From contig JAGAZB010000014.1 in the NCBI GenBank assembly GCA_017940255.1, forward strand, positions 1-64,000: DNA of 64,000 nucleotides. Direction: 5' to 3'. Source of the DNA: Treponema sp. (lineage in GTDB: Bacteria > Spirochaetota > Spirochaetia > Treponematales > Treponemataceae). Position numbers and translations under genes: made by a program. Under the pieces are notes generated by a model that was not told where the DNA came from, ran no database searches, and saw nothing but the letters and a program-made list of their open reading frames with translations. Position 1 is the first letter of the stretch. Each line of letters starts with the position of its first letter. Positions 33,789-41,797 of the stretch are shown here, piece by piece.

Positions 33789-34190
33789 ATGCAATTCTTT
33801 TTATCTCTTGTTCAGAATCCTTATTTTTATCCGCTTGCTCTTTTGATTCTTTTAATTTTGCTTATAATTCAAACTTTCCGTCTTCATGCTGATCATCACA
33901 AGGTCCGTTCAGATGCAATTAACCGTTCCCGTGCTGTAATTGGCGGGCAGGTAGCTGAACAGCTTGCCCCTTTTTTACCAGATTTTCCCTGCAATCCATC
34001 TGATGTCCGTTTTATAGGAAAGCCCGTAGATTTTCTTGCTTTTTCCGGTCTTTCTGATTCAGGAAAAATAGATGAAATTCTTTTGATTGAAGTAAAAACA
34101 GGTCAATCTGAATTAAGTGCCCGAGAAAAGGAAGTTCGACGCGCCGTAAAAGAAGGACGTGTGCGTTATGTGGAGTATCGGTTTAATTAA
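33789..34190 (+). CDS. Membrane-anchored Holliday-junction-resolvase-related nuclease (Endonuc_Holl)
   Basis: 133 residues. One N-terminal membrane helix (FYPLALLILLILLIIQTF) precedes a small restriction-endonuclease-fold domain: FIGKPVDFLAFSGLSDSGKIDEILLIEVKTGQS. The D-x-x-x...E-V-K-T-G pattern is the PD-(D/E)xK core, with Asp in PVDFLAF, Glu and Lys in LIEVKTG. This matches the Pfam family of archaeal Hjc-related bacterial proteins. A nuclease tied to the membrane is unusual, and whether it cuts junctions is not established. Leaderless start predicted. Confidence 0.8.
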   Translation: MQFFLSLVQNPYFYPLALLILLILLIIQTFRLHADHHKVRSDAINRSRAVIGGQVAEQLAPFLPDFPCNPSDVRFIGKPVDFLAFSGLSDSGKIDEILLIEVKTGQSELSAREKEVRRAVKEGRVRYVEYRFN

Positions 34191-34197
34191 ACTTAGT

Positions 34198-35865
34198 CTA
34201 GATTTTTAAGAGTGCCGAAGTATCTCCGCTCAAATATGCATCGCACAAAGAAAAAGGCATTGGTTTTCCTCTCAAAAATCCCTGAATAATGGTGCAGTTA
34301 AATTTATCCAGAATAGCAAGCTGTTCCGGTTCTTCAACTCCTTCGGCAATTGTTTCAAGTCCCATTTTATCTACCATGTTTATAATAGACTGAGTAATAT
34401 TTGCCTGAATACCATCTTCTGATGTAATGTTGCTTATAAATGATTTATCAATTTTTAAGGTATTTAAAGGCAGTTTTTGCAGATAGCTTAAAGAAGAGTA
34501 GCCTGTTCCAAAATCATCCAGAGAAATCTTAAGCCCCATATCTCTGATGGCATGTAGTTTTCCAATTGTTTCGTCTATGTCGTTGATCATCACACCTTCT
34601 GTAATTTCAATTTCCAGAAGGCTTGGTGTTATGTCATATTCCTTTACCAGCTGAACAAGATTTGGAATAAAATTATCCTGCATAAGCTGAATTGGCGAAA
34701 CGTTTACAGAAATAACTCCATGAAAATTGTATTTTTTTTGCCAGGTTTTAAGAGTTTTAAGGGCTGTTTTTAACACCCAGTTTCCAATATCCAGAATAAA
34801 GCCAGTTTCTTCTGCAAGAGGAATAAAAATACTAGGCGGAATGTTTCCAAGTTCCTTATCTGTCCAGCGGATAAGGGCCTCAAAACCTCTTAATTGACCG
34901 GTATGTACATCAAACTGGGGCTGGTAATACTGGGTAAACTGACTGTCCAGAATTGCTTTAGAAAGTTTTGTCTGAATTGTAAGCCGCTGAACAAAAAGCC
35001 TGTGCATTTCCGGTTCAAAAAATGTAAAATTATTCTTTCCGTTCTTCTTTGCATAGTGAATTGCCATATCGGCAAAACGTTCCAGTTCTTCAGATTTAAT
35101 TGAATGTTCCGGGCTGATTGCAATTCCGCCTGAAACTTTTACATTTTCCAGCTGCAGACTTTCAAAAACACAATCTGTGAAATTCACAATTTCTGCTTCT
35201 GAATCGAAATTGCTTAAAATTATGGCAAACTCATCATCTCCATATTTAAAGACTTCTACACGATTAGGTTTCTTAAAACGCCTGAGTATTTTTGCAACTG
35301 TAAGAATTGTGTTATCACCGGCTGTACTTCCAATAGAATCGTTTATGTTTTTAAGGTTGTCTATGTCAATTACGAGCAGGGCGGCGTACTTGCTGTTAAA
35401 GTTTGAATTTTCCAGACAGATTTTAAAAGTATCGACAAAAGTGGTTCTGTTTGGAAAGCCTGTAAGCCCATCTGTTGTAATAGATTTCTGCAGCTGAAAG
35501 TAGTAATCCTGTTCAGATGTAATATCAAAAAAGGTAAGAATGATTGCAGCCAGCTCTTTGTTCCAGCGCATATCCACTTTATACCAGCATTTTGTAGAAG
35601 GGGAGTAATACTTTGCTGTGTCGTAACTGTTTCCTTCTATTGCATCAAGAGCGAGTGGAAACCAGGGTACATCTGAAGTAATTTTATCTTCAAAATCACT
35701 CCATTTCGTAGAATTTCCGATAACAAAGCCTACTGCTTTTTTCATTTCGGCGTTTGTATAGCATATATTAAAATCAACTATATTGGAAAATTCGTTTTTG
35801 ATAGGTGTCGCAACCAGAACCGGCGACGAAATATTATTCAGTACAAGCTCTAAATTTAAATCCAT
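34198..35865 (-). CDS. GGDEF-EAL protein, likely c-di-GMP phosphodiesterase
   Basis: 555 residues, soluble. A PAS-like N-terminal part (1-125) is followed by a GGDEF domain whose active site reads YGDDEF, with the first Gly missing, so it is probably inactive or only binds GTP. The EAL domain (from about 295) keeps the catalytic set: FEALIRW, SVNVSPIQL, EIEITEGVM, LDDFGTGYSSLSYL, KIDKSFI and EGVEE. The net activity is therefore predicted to be breakdown of c-di-GMP. It is a single gene facing potD with a gap of about 95 bp. A partner diguanylate cyclase candidate is at 44749-46299. Confidence 0.9.
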   Translation of the reverse strand: MDLNLELVLNNISSPVLVATPIKNEFSNIVDFNICYTNAEMKKAVGFVIGNSTKWSDFEDKITSDVPWFPLALDAIEGNSYDTAKYYSPSTKCWYKVDMRWNKELAAIILTFFDITSEQDYYFQLQKSITTDGLTGFPNRTTFVDTFKICLENSNFNSKYAALLVIDIDNLKNINDSIGSTAGDNTILTVAKILRRFKKPNRVEVFKYGDDEFAIILSNFDSEAEIVNFTDCVFESLQLENVKVSGGIAISPEHSIKSEELERFADMAIHYAKKNGKNNFTFFEPEMHRLFVQRLTIQTKLSKAILDSQFTQYYQPQFDVHTGQLRGFEALIRWTDKELGNIPPSIFIPLAEETGFILDIGNWVLKTALKTLKTWQKKYNFHGVISVNVSPIQLMQDNFIPNLVQLVKEYDITPSLLEIEITEGVMINDIDETIGKLHAIRDMGLKISLDDFGTGYSSLSYLQKLPLNTLKIDKSFISNITSEDGIQANITQSIINMVDKMGLETIAEGVEEPEQLAILDKFNCTIIQGFLRGKPMPFSLCDAYLSGDTSALLKI

Positions 35866-35960
35866 TTTTTTTACTCTATTTTTTATTTAGTTAGCTTGTA
35901 CTGTTTAATTCTCAGATCCTAATAAAATTATAAGACCTAATTATTCACTTTGCAAATTAT

Positions 35961-37010
35961 TTAGTTCAAGATTCTGATTTTTTCCCAAAGATTGTAGTAG
36001 TACTCAAGGTAGTCACCAATGTCGTCTTTGAGTTCGCAGTTATCCATAACACTTGCAGGGTACATAGGTGTTGTTGTCATGTACTGTTCTGCTTCAAGGT
36101 TTACGTAACATGGGAAGCGGAAGAAATCAAGGAACTTTGCGTAGTTTTCTGGTCTGTGAATAAAGTTAATGAATTCACTTGCCAATTCTACGTTTTTAGA
36201 ATCCTTAAGAATACACATGCTGTCCAGGTATGAAGGACCGCCTTCTTCTGGAATCCAGAAATCAATTGTTTCGTCCCATTCTTCTTCTGGAACTTCACCA
36301 TAAATTACTTCTGCATATCCCTGACAAAGCCAAAGGTCTCCGCGGGCAAAATCTTTACCAAAACCTTCTGCATCAAACTTTACAATATTTGGAAGCCAAT
36401 CGTTTTTAATCAAATCTGTGGCAGCTTTAAGCTCTGCATCATCTTTTGTACAAACGCTGTTTCCCTGATACATAAGGGCATCACCAATTACTTCGCGGTA
36501 ATCATCCATCATTGATGCATGTCCCTTGAACTGGCTGTCTGCAAAAATATTCCATGAACGGTCATAGTTTCCGCCTGGAACCTTTTTCTTGTTTACGCTG
36601 ATTCCTGCTGCACCAAAGTAGTAAGGAACTGCATAAGTCATATCCGGGTCGTAACTAATCTTTTCAAGAATTTTTGGATTAATTTTATTTCTGTTTGTGA
36701 ATTTGCTCTGATCAATTGGCTGAAGCATGTTTTTTGCCATGAGGATTGAAACATAATCCTGAGAAGGCACAACGATGTCAAAACTTTTTGCACCGCCGTT
36801 AATCAGCTTGTTGAACATAGTTTCATTGGAATCGTATTCTGTAACAACAACCTTACAGTTAAATTCCTCTTCAAAAGCCTTTACAACATCAGTTGGAGTG
36901 TAGTATGTCCAGCTGTAAAGCTTCAAAACCTGCTTTTTTTCGCAGGAAACAAGACTCATGGCTGCAAGCAATGTTGCACAGGCCAGAATAATTTTGGATA
37001 CTTTCTTCAT
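35961..37010 (-). CDS. potD: Spermidine/putrescine-binding lipoprotein
   Basis: 349 residues. A lipoprotein signal ends in MSLVSC. Bacterial periplasmic-binding fold of the PotD/PotF class: LKLYSWTYYTPTDVVKAFEEEF at the start, then SFDIVVPSQDYVSILM, AVPYYFGAAGISVN and YAEVIYGEVPEEEWD. Binds a polyamine and delivers it to PotBC. Last gene of the potABCD run, 54 bp after potC. The acidic side chains that fix the polyamine ends cannot be ranked here, so spermidine versus putrescine is open. Confidence 0.93.
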   Translation of the reverse strand: MKKVSKIILACATLLAAMSLVSCEKKQVLKLYSWTYYTPTDVVKAFEEEFNCKVVVTEYDSNETMFNKLINGGAKSFDIVVPSQDYVSILMAKNMLQPIDQSKFTNRNKINPKILEKISYDPDMTYAVPYYFGAAGISVNKKKVPGGNYDRSWNIFADSQFKGHASMMDDYREVIGDALMYQGNSVCTKDDAELKAATDLIKNDWLPNIVKFDAEGFGKDFARGDLWLCQGYAEVIYGEVPEEEWDETIDFWIPEEGGPSYLDSMCILKDSKNVELASEFINFIHRPENYAKFLDFFRFPCYVNLEAEQYMTTTPMYPASVMDNCELKDDIGDYLEYYYNLWEKIRILN

Positions 37011-37064
37011 AAAGCATTCCCTCTAAAAATAAAATATAAATCCACGGATTTATCCGCGTTTTTG

Positions 37065-37934
37065 CTAGTGTCCAGCTGCAAAAGACTTAAGTCCTTTGCG
37101 CAGAAGAATGGCAACCAGTCCAATCATCATAATCAATACAAATGAAAGTGCATTGATTACAGGACTAACGCCATGTCTAATCATATTGTAAACAAAAATA
37201 GGCAGGGTTTCTACGTTTCCGTTTACAAGAGAAGTAATTACAAAGTCTTCGATAGAAAGTGTAATACTCATCATAAAACCGCTTAAAATTCCCGGCATAA
37301 TGGCAGGAATAATTACCTTAAAAAGTGTCTGAGATTCTGTTGCTCCCAGGTCGTGGCTTGCTTCAATAATAGAATAGTCAAATTCGTCAACGCGGGAGCT
37401 TACCATCAGATAAACAAATGGCAGGCAGAAGGTTGTATGGGCTATGATGATTGTACCAAGCCCCAGATTCATATGGATTCCGCTTAAGAAAATCAAAAGA
37501 GAAACACCCATGATAACTTCCGGCAGAACCATCGGCAAAAAACTTACTGACTGAATGTAGCCTTTTCCAAAGAATTTGTACCAGCTAACGCCAATTGCCG
37601 CAAGACTTCCCAAAATTGTTGCAATTATTGCAGAAACAATAGCTACAATTGCGCTGTAGAGCAGACTCATCCATAATTCGCCGGAATGTAAAAAGAGCTC
37701 TTCGTACCAGCGGAAGGAAACTCCTGTAAAGTGGGCTCCTTCAGATTTATTAAAAGAAAAGATGATGATTACAAAAAGCGGAATATATAGAAAGAGCAGG
37801 GTAACAATAAGAATTGTTCTGGAAAAAGAATATACAGGTGCATGTTTCTTCCAGTAGCGCTTTGCATGTCTGTAGTTTTCAGACTTTGGCTTTTTGTGAA
37901 GAATCGAAAGAATTACAGATACTAAAAATTCCAT
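37065..37934 (-). CDS. potC: Spermidine/putrescine ABC permease PotC
   Basis: 289 residues, about 30 longer at the N-terminus than usual. Six membrane helices of the MetI-like permease fold, with the coupling motif EASHDLGATESQTLFKVIIPAIMPG contacting PotA. The FTGVSFRWYEELF segment after the first helix is typical of PotC. It lies 11 bp after potB with AGGAGG as ribosome-binding site. The first 30 residues (MEFLVSVILSILHKKPKSEN...) are not conserved in the family and may be a late addition. Confidence 0.93.
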   Translation of the reverse strand: MEFLVSVILSILHKKPKSENYRHAKRYWKKHAPVYSFSRTILIVTLLFLYIPLFVIIIFSFNKSEGAHFTGVSFRWYEELFLHSGELWMSLLYSAIVAIVSAIIATILGSLAAIGVSWYKFFGKGYIQSVSFLPMVLPEVIMGVSLLIFLSGIHMNLGLGTIIIAHTTFCLPFVYLMVSSRVDEFDYSIIEASHDLGATESQTLFKVIIPAIMPGILSGFMMSITLSIEDFVITSLVNGNVETLPIFVYNMIRHGVSPVINALSFVLIMMIGLVAILLRKGLKSFAAGH

Positions 37935-37945
37935 GTAAATCCTCC

Positions 37946-38941
37946 TTATTTAGCTGCTGCGGCAGAAGAAAGTGCTGCTGCAATTTCTGGAACACCTGAA
38001 TCTTCTTTTGCAGTAGATTTCTTGAGTTTCTGTTCGTGTTTGTCAGAAGCAAGCATAAAAAGAATTGCCGCCATTGTAATAATTGTGAGTACAACACTGA
38101 ATGCAGATGCAAGCGGCAGGTTACGTGCTTTTTGAATCTGGTCCATAATAACGTTTCCAAGCATATAGCTTTTTGTACTTCCCACAAGCTGAGGAACAGT
38201 GTAGTTTCCAAAAACCGGAATAAAAGTAAAAATCAAAGAACTGATAATTCCGCTTTTAATACCAGGAATGAGGATTTTAAACATAGACTGAGCTTTTGTT
38301 GCTCCCAGATCGCGGGCAGCTTCCAGAAGAGAAAAGTCAAAGCGGTCTACAGCTGTAAAAATAGGAAGAATTGCGTAAGGCAGATACATGTAAATGCTTA
38401 CTACAATAACTGCAGCCTTTGTATACATAAATTTATGAGGCTTAAAAATGTAGTCTTTGTTCTGAATAATCTTATTCCAGAGCCGGGCAAAAAATCCACA
38501 GAACTGATTTAAAAGTCCGTCGTCTCCCAAAATACTCTGCCATGCAAAAATACGGATAAGAGAATTTGTGAGGAAGGGGATAATAACCAGTATTAAGAGA
38601 AAAGTCTGCCTTTTGCTGCGGGCAATTGCGTAACCACAGGGAATTGCAATAACAATAGAAACTACTGTTGCAATCAGGGTCATCCATAAAGTGCGCCACA
38701 GTATAGGAAGATAAATAAATTTTCCAGAATCAGCATCACGGGCAAAAATTGCCTTGTAAGCATCCAGAGAAAATACCTTCTGAACTCCGCCATGCATGTC
38801 TTTCTTCATAAATGAATAGCAGAGAATAATCAGAATAGGGATAATAAAGAAGATTGTGAACCAAACTCCCATTGGCCAGCCGTAAGCCGCACCAACAGAG
38901 GCTTGTTTTCTCTCTTTAGTAATAGAAATGTTCTTTTTCAT
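37946..38941 (-). CDS. potB: Spermidine/putrescine ABC permease PotB
   Basis: 331 residues. Six membrane helices and the coupling motif EAARDLGATKAQSMFKILIPGIKSG. FLTNSLIRIFAWQSIL is a hallmark of PotB. An insertion of about 25 residues (LWNKIIQNKDYIFKPHK region) sits in a loop, and an Ala/Ser-rich C-terminal tail (EIAAALSSAAAAK) is specific to this protein. It begins 4 bp after the potA stop. Forms the membrane channel with PotC. Confidence 0.93.
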   Translation of the reverse strand: MKKNISITKERKQASVGAAYGWPMGVWFTIFFIIPILIILCYSFMKKDMHGGVQKVFSLDAYKAIFARDADSGKFIYLPILWRTLWMTLIATVVSIVIAIPCGYAIARSKRQTFLLILVIIPFLTNSLIRIFAWQSILGDDGLLNQFCGFFARLWNKIIQNKDYIFKPHKFMYTKAAVIVVSIYMYLPYAILPIFTAVDRFDFSLLEAARDLGATKAQSMFKILIPGIKSGIISSLIFTFIPVFGNYTVPQLVGSTKSYMLGNVIMDQIQKARNLPLASAFSVVLTIITMAAILFMLASDKHEQKLKKSTAKEDSGVPEIAAALSSAAAAK

Positions 38942-38945
38942 AAGC

Positions 38946-40136
38946 CTACTTGTTAATATCTTCCACTATATAAGCGTCTTCTGCTGACCAGGAAACGTAA
39001 ACCTTATCTTTCCACTGAATTACAGGACCATCATCCATGTAGTCTGTGTGCTGCTTAAAAATCTTAATGATTTTTCCAGTTTCAAGCTTTACATAGAACT
39101 TAGACTGGAAGCCGGAATAAATAGGTTCTTCTACAATTCCGCTGAAGACATTGATGTCTGTGCGACCCTTTGTGTCAGGCGGTTCAAGAGTAATGCGGAT
39201 TTTTTCAGGACGGATTGTAAAGGCAACTTTCTGTCCCTTATTTGTATGTTCGTAGTCTGTTACCTGCATGTAACGGTCAAGGGCAGTTTCTGCAGCGGTA
39301 TCTGTTGCAAGAGGAGCCTGTTTTCCTAATTCTGGAACAGAGAGGGTAGTCATATAATCATCCTGACCCTTTGCGTCCTTGTGAGGTACACAGTCTACAA
39401 CTTCTGCATCAAAGAGGTTTGTTTCTCCAATAAACTGAGCAACAAACTGAGTTGCAGGACTTTCGTAAATCTCGTAAGGAGCTCCAATCTGCAAAACATG
39501 TCCGTGATTCATTACAGCAATGCGGTCAGAAACAGAAAGTGCTTCTGCCTGGTCGTGGGTAACGTAAATAAATGTAATTCCAATCTGATCGTGCAGACGG
39601 TCCAAATCCATAAGAAGATTTGCGCGCAGCTTTGCATCCAGAGCAGAAAGTGGTTCGTCAAGCAAAAGAACCTTTGGTTCATTAATGAGGGCACGTGCAA
39701 TTGCAACACGCTGTTTCTGTCCGCCCGAAAGCTGGTTTGGCTTTTTCATGATATGCTCATCAAGCTGAACAAGGTGAACATATTCACGAACTTTTTTGTC
39801 AATTACATCCTTTGGAAGCTTTTTAAGCTTTAAAGGAAATGCAACATTGTCGTAAACACTCATGTGAGGGAACAATGCGTATGTTTGGAATACTGTGTTT
39901 GAAGGTCGTTTATCTGGATTCAGAGGAATGACATTTGTGTCATCAAAAAGAACTGCTCCATCATCCGGAAATTCAAAGCCAGCAATAATGCGGAGAAGTG
40001 TAGTTTTTCCGCAACCAGAAGGACCAAGAAGTGAGAAAAACTCACCTGGTTCAATAGTAAAGTTGATGTCATCCAAAGCGACGAAATCGCCGAATTTCTT
40101 GGATACATGATCAATGGTAACCTGACTTCCTTTCAT
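38946..40136 (-). CDS. potA: Spermidine/putrescine ABC ATPase PotA
   Basis: 396 residues. Walker [10 protein letters not shown]-loop [13 protein letters not shown], signature [15 protein letters not shown], Walker [13 protein letters not shown] and the switch His in YVTHDQAEA are all canonical. The C-terminal 150 residues form the TOBE/OB regulatory domain, lengthened by an insertion of about 45 residues near 245-295. Powers polyamine import. First gene of potA-potB-potC-potD. Upstream lies an inverted repeat at 40206-40227 that may be an operator. Confidence 0.94.
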   Translation of the reverse strand: MKGSQVTIDHVSKKFGDFVALDDINFTIEPGEFFSLLGPSGCGKTTLLRIIAGFEFPDDGAVLFDDTNVIPLNPDKRPSNTVFQTYALFPHMSVYDNVAFPLKLKKLPKDVIDKKVREYVHLVQLDEHIMKKPNQLSGGQKQRVAIARALINEPKVLLLDEPLSALDAKLRANLLMDLDRLHDQIGITFIYVTHDQAEALSVSDRIAVMNHGHVLQIGAPYEIYESPATQFVAQFIGETNLFDAEVVDCVPHKDAKGQDDYMTTLSVPELGKQAPLATDTAAETALDRYMQVTDYEHTNKGQKVAFTIRPEKIRITLEPPDTKGRTDINVFSGIVEEPIYSGFQSKFYVKLETGKIIKIFKQHTDYMDDGPVIQWKDKVYVSWSAEDAYIVEDINK

Positions 40137-40205
40137 TCAAGCAACCTCAATCTTATAATGATAGTCCCATAAGGGCACACTGCATACGCAGGCTATAATG
40201 TCTAA

Positions 40206-40227
40206 CGGATAAAATGCAATATATCCG
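40206..40227. promoter_or_regulatory. Inverted repeat upstream of potA
   Basis: CGGATA and TATCCG are separated by 10 bp of AT-rich DNA, about 70 bp before the potA start codon. This size and spacing suits a dimeric repressor, but there is no regulator gene next to the operon. Candidate only. Confidence 0.3.
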
Positions 40228-40342
40228 CGGTTATGTCAATAAACTTTTCTTAAATATATGTAGTTTTTTTTGTTGAAAGTATCTGGCTTTTGGATTATCT
40301 TTAAATAGAAAATATATATAGTAAAAAAAAGAGGTGAAGATT

Positions 40343-40573
40343 ATGATTTCTATCATTCTTGGAATAGTTTTTATTGCTTTTACAGTTTTTTCTGTTTTAC
40401 CAATGTGTCCGCTTAGCTGGGGACCAGAAGTAATTGCCTTCCTTAAAGGAAGCATTCCTGTATTTGCAGCTTTTATTGGTCTTATTTGTCTTTTTGTTGG
40501 CGCTGCAGATATGAAAGATAAAAAGGAAGCAAAAAAAGAAGAAGCTGCTAATAAAGAAGCAGAAAATAAATAA
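40343..40573 (+). CDS. Small membrane protein with Lys/Glu/Ala-rich tail
   Basis: 76 residues from the ATG at 40343, chosen because GAGGTGA lies just before it; a GTG nine bases earlier is part of that ribosome-binding site. Two membrane helices (2-22, ISIILGIVFIAFTVFSVLPMC; about 36-56, SIPVFAAFIGLICLFVGAADM) joined by a short PLSWGPE loop. A tail made almost only of Lys, Glu, Ala and Asn closes the protein. Function unknown. The tail composition resembles that of the 74-residue protein at 30533-30757. Single gene, upstream of rplM-rpsI. Confidence 0.65.
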   Translation: MISIILGIVFIAFTVFSVLPMCPLSWGPEVIAFLKGSIPVFAAFIGLICLFVGAADMKDKKEAKKEEAANKEAENK

Positions 40574-40582
40574 TGATTAATG

Positions 40583-40605
40583 ATTGCCCGGTCAAGCCGG
40601 GTAAT
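40583..40605 (+). repeat. TCAAG-loop palindromic repeat, copy 1
   Basis: 9-bp arms ATTGCCCGG and CCGGGTAAT (one G-T pair) around loop TCAAG, followed by GACA. One of a family of hairpins in this window with the same loop and different arms; lies just upstream of the rplM promoter. Confidence 0.7.
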
Positions 40606-40614
40606 GACAAGCTA

Positions 40615-40644
40615 TTGACATAATCCCTTAAAATCTGATAACAT
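40615..40644 (+). promoter_or_regulatory. rplM-rpsI promoter
   Basis: -35 TTGACA (40615-40620), 18-nt spacer, -10 TAACAT (40639-40644). This leaves a leader of roughly 105 nt before rplM, long for this genome. Confidence 0.65.
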
Positions 40645-40689
40645 ACTTTACCCGTTATAGGATTATAGACTGCTCATCTTTAATCCTTT

Positions 40690-40724
40690 GGCGACTTTTG
40701 GCAAGATGCAAATGCCTTTAAGCC
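40690..40724 (+). promoter_or_regulatory. Possible structured leader of rplM-rpsI
   Basis: Nested short pairings: inner GGCA (40700-40703) with TGCC (40713-40716), outer GGC (40690-40692) with GCC (40722-40724). Ribosomal-protein L13 operons in other bacteria often have an autoregulatory leader, but this one does not clearly match a known class, and the stems are short. Confidence 0.25.
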
Positions 40725-40756
40725 GCAGATAAACTTTTTATTAGTAAGGTTATATC

Positions 40757-41185
40757 ATGGAAACTATCTTCGTTAAAGAACACGAACAGGACCGCAAATG
40801 GTACATTATTGATGCGGCTGGAAAACCGATGGGACGCGTAGCTGCAAAGGCTGCTTATATTGCCCGCGGAAAGAATAAGGCAACATTCGCAAAGAATCAG
40901 TTGATGGGTGACTTTGTTGTTATCATCAATGCTGAAAAGGCAATTGTTACTGGCGGAAAAGAACAGAAAAAGATTTATTATCATCACACAGGTTTCGTAG
41001 GTGGACTTCGTGCTCACACATATGAAAAATTGCTCGAAAAGCACCCTACAGATCCTATGGCTATTGCAGTTGAAGGAATGCTTCCACATGGACGTCTTGG
41101 ACGCAAAATGATGGATTGTGTAAAGATTTATGCTGGTGCTGAGCATCCACATGCAGCTCAGAATCCTCAGCCTATCGAACTTTAA
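40757..41185 (+). CDS. rplM: Large ribosomal subunit protein uL13
   Basis: 142 residues, full length. WYIIDAAGKPMGRVAAKAAYIARGKNKATF at the start, GDFVVIINAEKAIVTGGKEQKKIYYHHTG and GMLPHGRLGRKMMDCVKIYAGAEHPHAAQNP are the uL13 signatures. An early-assembly protein of the 50S subunit. Followed after 12 bp by rpsI, the conserved rplM-rpsI operon. AAGG lies a little far (about 9 nt) from the ATG. Confidence 0.97.
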   Translation: METIFVKEHEQDRKWYIIDAAGKPMGRVAAKAAYIARGKNKATFAKNQLMGDFVVIINAEKAIVTGGKEQKKIYYHHTGFVGGLRAHTYEKLLEKHPTDPMAIAVEGMLPHGRLGRKMMDCVKIYAGAEHPHAAQNPQPIEL

Positions 41186-41197
41186 TTCAGGAGTTAA

Positions 41198-41593
41198 ATG
41201 ATGGTAAAGAATATTGCTATTGGTACAGGACGTAGAAAGACTGCTACAGCTCGTGTATTTGTTCGCGAGGGTTCAGGAAAAATCGTTGTAAACGGAAAAG
41301 ATGTAAAAGACTACTTTGCTTCTGCAGAGCAGGTTCAGGTTGTTCAGCAGCCTCTTCTTGTTACTTCTATGGGTAACAAATACGACATTCTTATTAATGT
41401 TGTAGGTGGTGGTTTGAACGGTCAGGCTGCTGCTTGTTTGCATGGTATTTCACGTGCTCTTGTTCAGATTGATCAGGATGCTCGTACAGCTCTTAAGGCT
41501 AACGGATACCTCACACGCGATTCTCGTATGGTTGAACGTAAGAAGTACGGACAGAAGGGTGCTCGTCGCCGCTTCCAGTTCTCAAAGCGTTAG
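41198..41593 (+). CDS. rpsI: Small ribosomal subunit protein uS9
   Basis: 131 residues. IGTGRRKTATARVFVREGSGKIVVNGK at the N-terminus and DSRMVERKKYGQKGARRRFQFSKR at the C-terminus are diagnostic; the basic tail reaches toward the P-site tRNA. GGAGTTAA precedes the ATG; a second in-frame ATG follows directly. Second gene of rplM-rpsI; terminated by hairpins in the following 100 bp. Confidence 0.97.
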   Translation: MMVKNIAIGTGRRKTATARVFVREGSGKIVVNGKDVKDYFASAEQVQVVQQPLLVTSMGNKYDILINVVGGGLNGQAAACLHGISRALVQIDQDARTALKANGYLTRDSRMVERKKYGQKGARRRFQFSKR

Positions 41594-41604
41594 TATTTAT
41601 TCAG

Positions 41605-41627
41605 ATTATCCGGTCAAGCCGGATAAT
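41605..41627 (+). repeat. TCAAG-loop palindromic repeat, copy 2
   Basis: Perfect 9-bp arms ATTATCCGG and CCGGATAAT around TCAAG, followed by GACA. It starts 12 bp after the rpsI stop. Confidence 0.75.
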
Positions 41628-41639
41628 GACATACACGTT

Positions 41640-41662
41640 ATCTTCGGGCTCGCCCCGAAGAT
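41640..41662 (+). repeat. Palindrome in the rpsI-recX hairpin array
   Basis: Perfect 9-bp arms ATCTTCGGG and CCCGAAGAT with loop CTCGC. Same arm length and loop length as the TCAAG-loop repeats but a different loop. Confidence 0.6.
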
Positions 41663-41666
41663 TTGC

Positions 41667-41697
41667 AAAACTCGGTCACATGGCCGAGTTTTTTTTT
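41667..41697 (+). terminator. Terminator after rplM-rpsI
   Basis: Stem AAAACTCGG / CCGAGTTTT, loop of about 8 nt, then a run of nine T. It is the only hairpin in this array with a T-run. Confidence 0.8.
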
Positions 41698-41704
41698 GCA
41701 GAGC

Positions 41705-41725
41705 TTCCCGCGTCAAGCGCGGGAA
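41705..41725 (+). repeat. TCAAG-loop palindromic repeat, copy 3
   Basis: Perfect 8-bp arms TTCCCGCG and CGCGGGAA around TCAAG, followed by TGACA. Confidence 0.72.
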
Positions 41726-41752
41726 TGACAGGGTGGCTTGCTTGCCACTGTC

Positions 41753-41775
41753 ATTGTCTGGCTTGACCAGACAAT
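41753..41775 (-). repeat. TCAAG-loop palindromic repeat, copy 4 (inverted)
   Basis: Perfect 9-bp arms ATTGTCTGG and CCAGACAAT around CTTGA, which is TCAAG on the other strand; TGTC precedes it, so the copy is in the minus orientation. A short GTGGC/GCCAC hairpin (41733-41748) separates it from copy 3. It ends 22 bp before recX. Confidence 0.72.
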
Positions 41776-41797
41776 CTTTTTCCTTCATTATAAAAAA

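Noticed and set aside
41594-41797. CRISPR-like array between rpsI and recX
   Set aside because: The repeats are hairpins with different arms, irregular spacing and no constant-length spacers; no cas genes are present.
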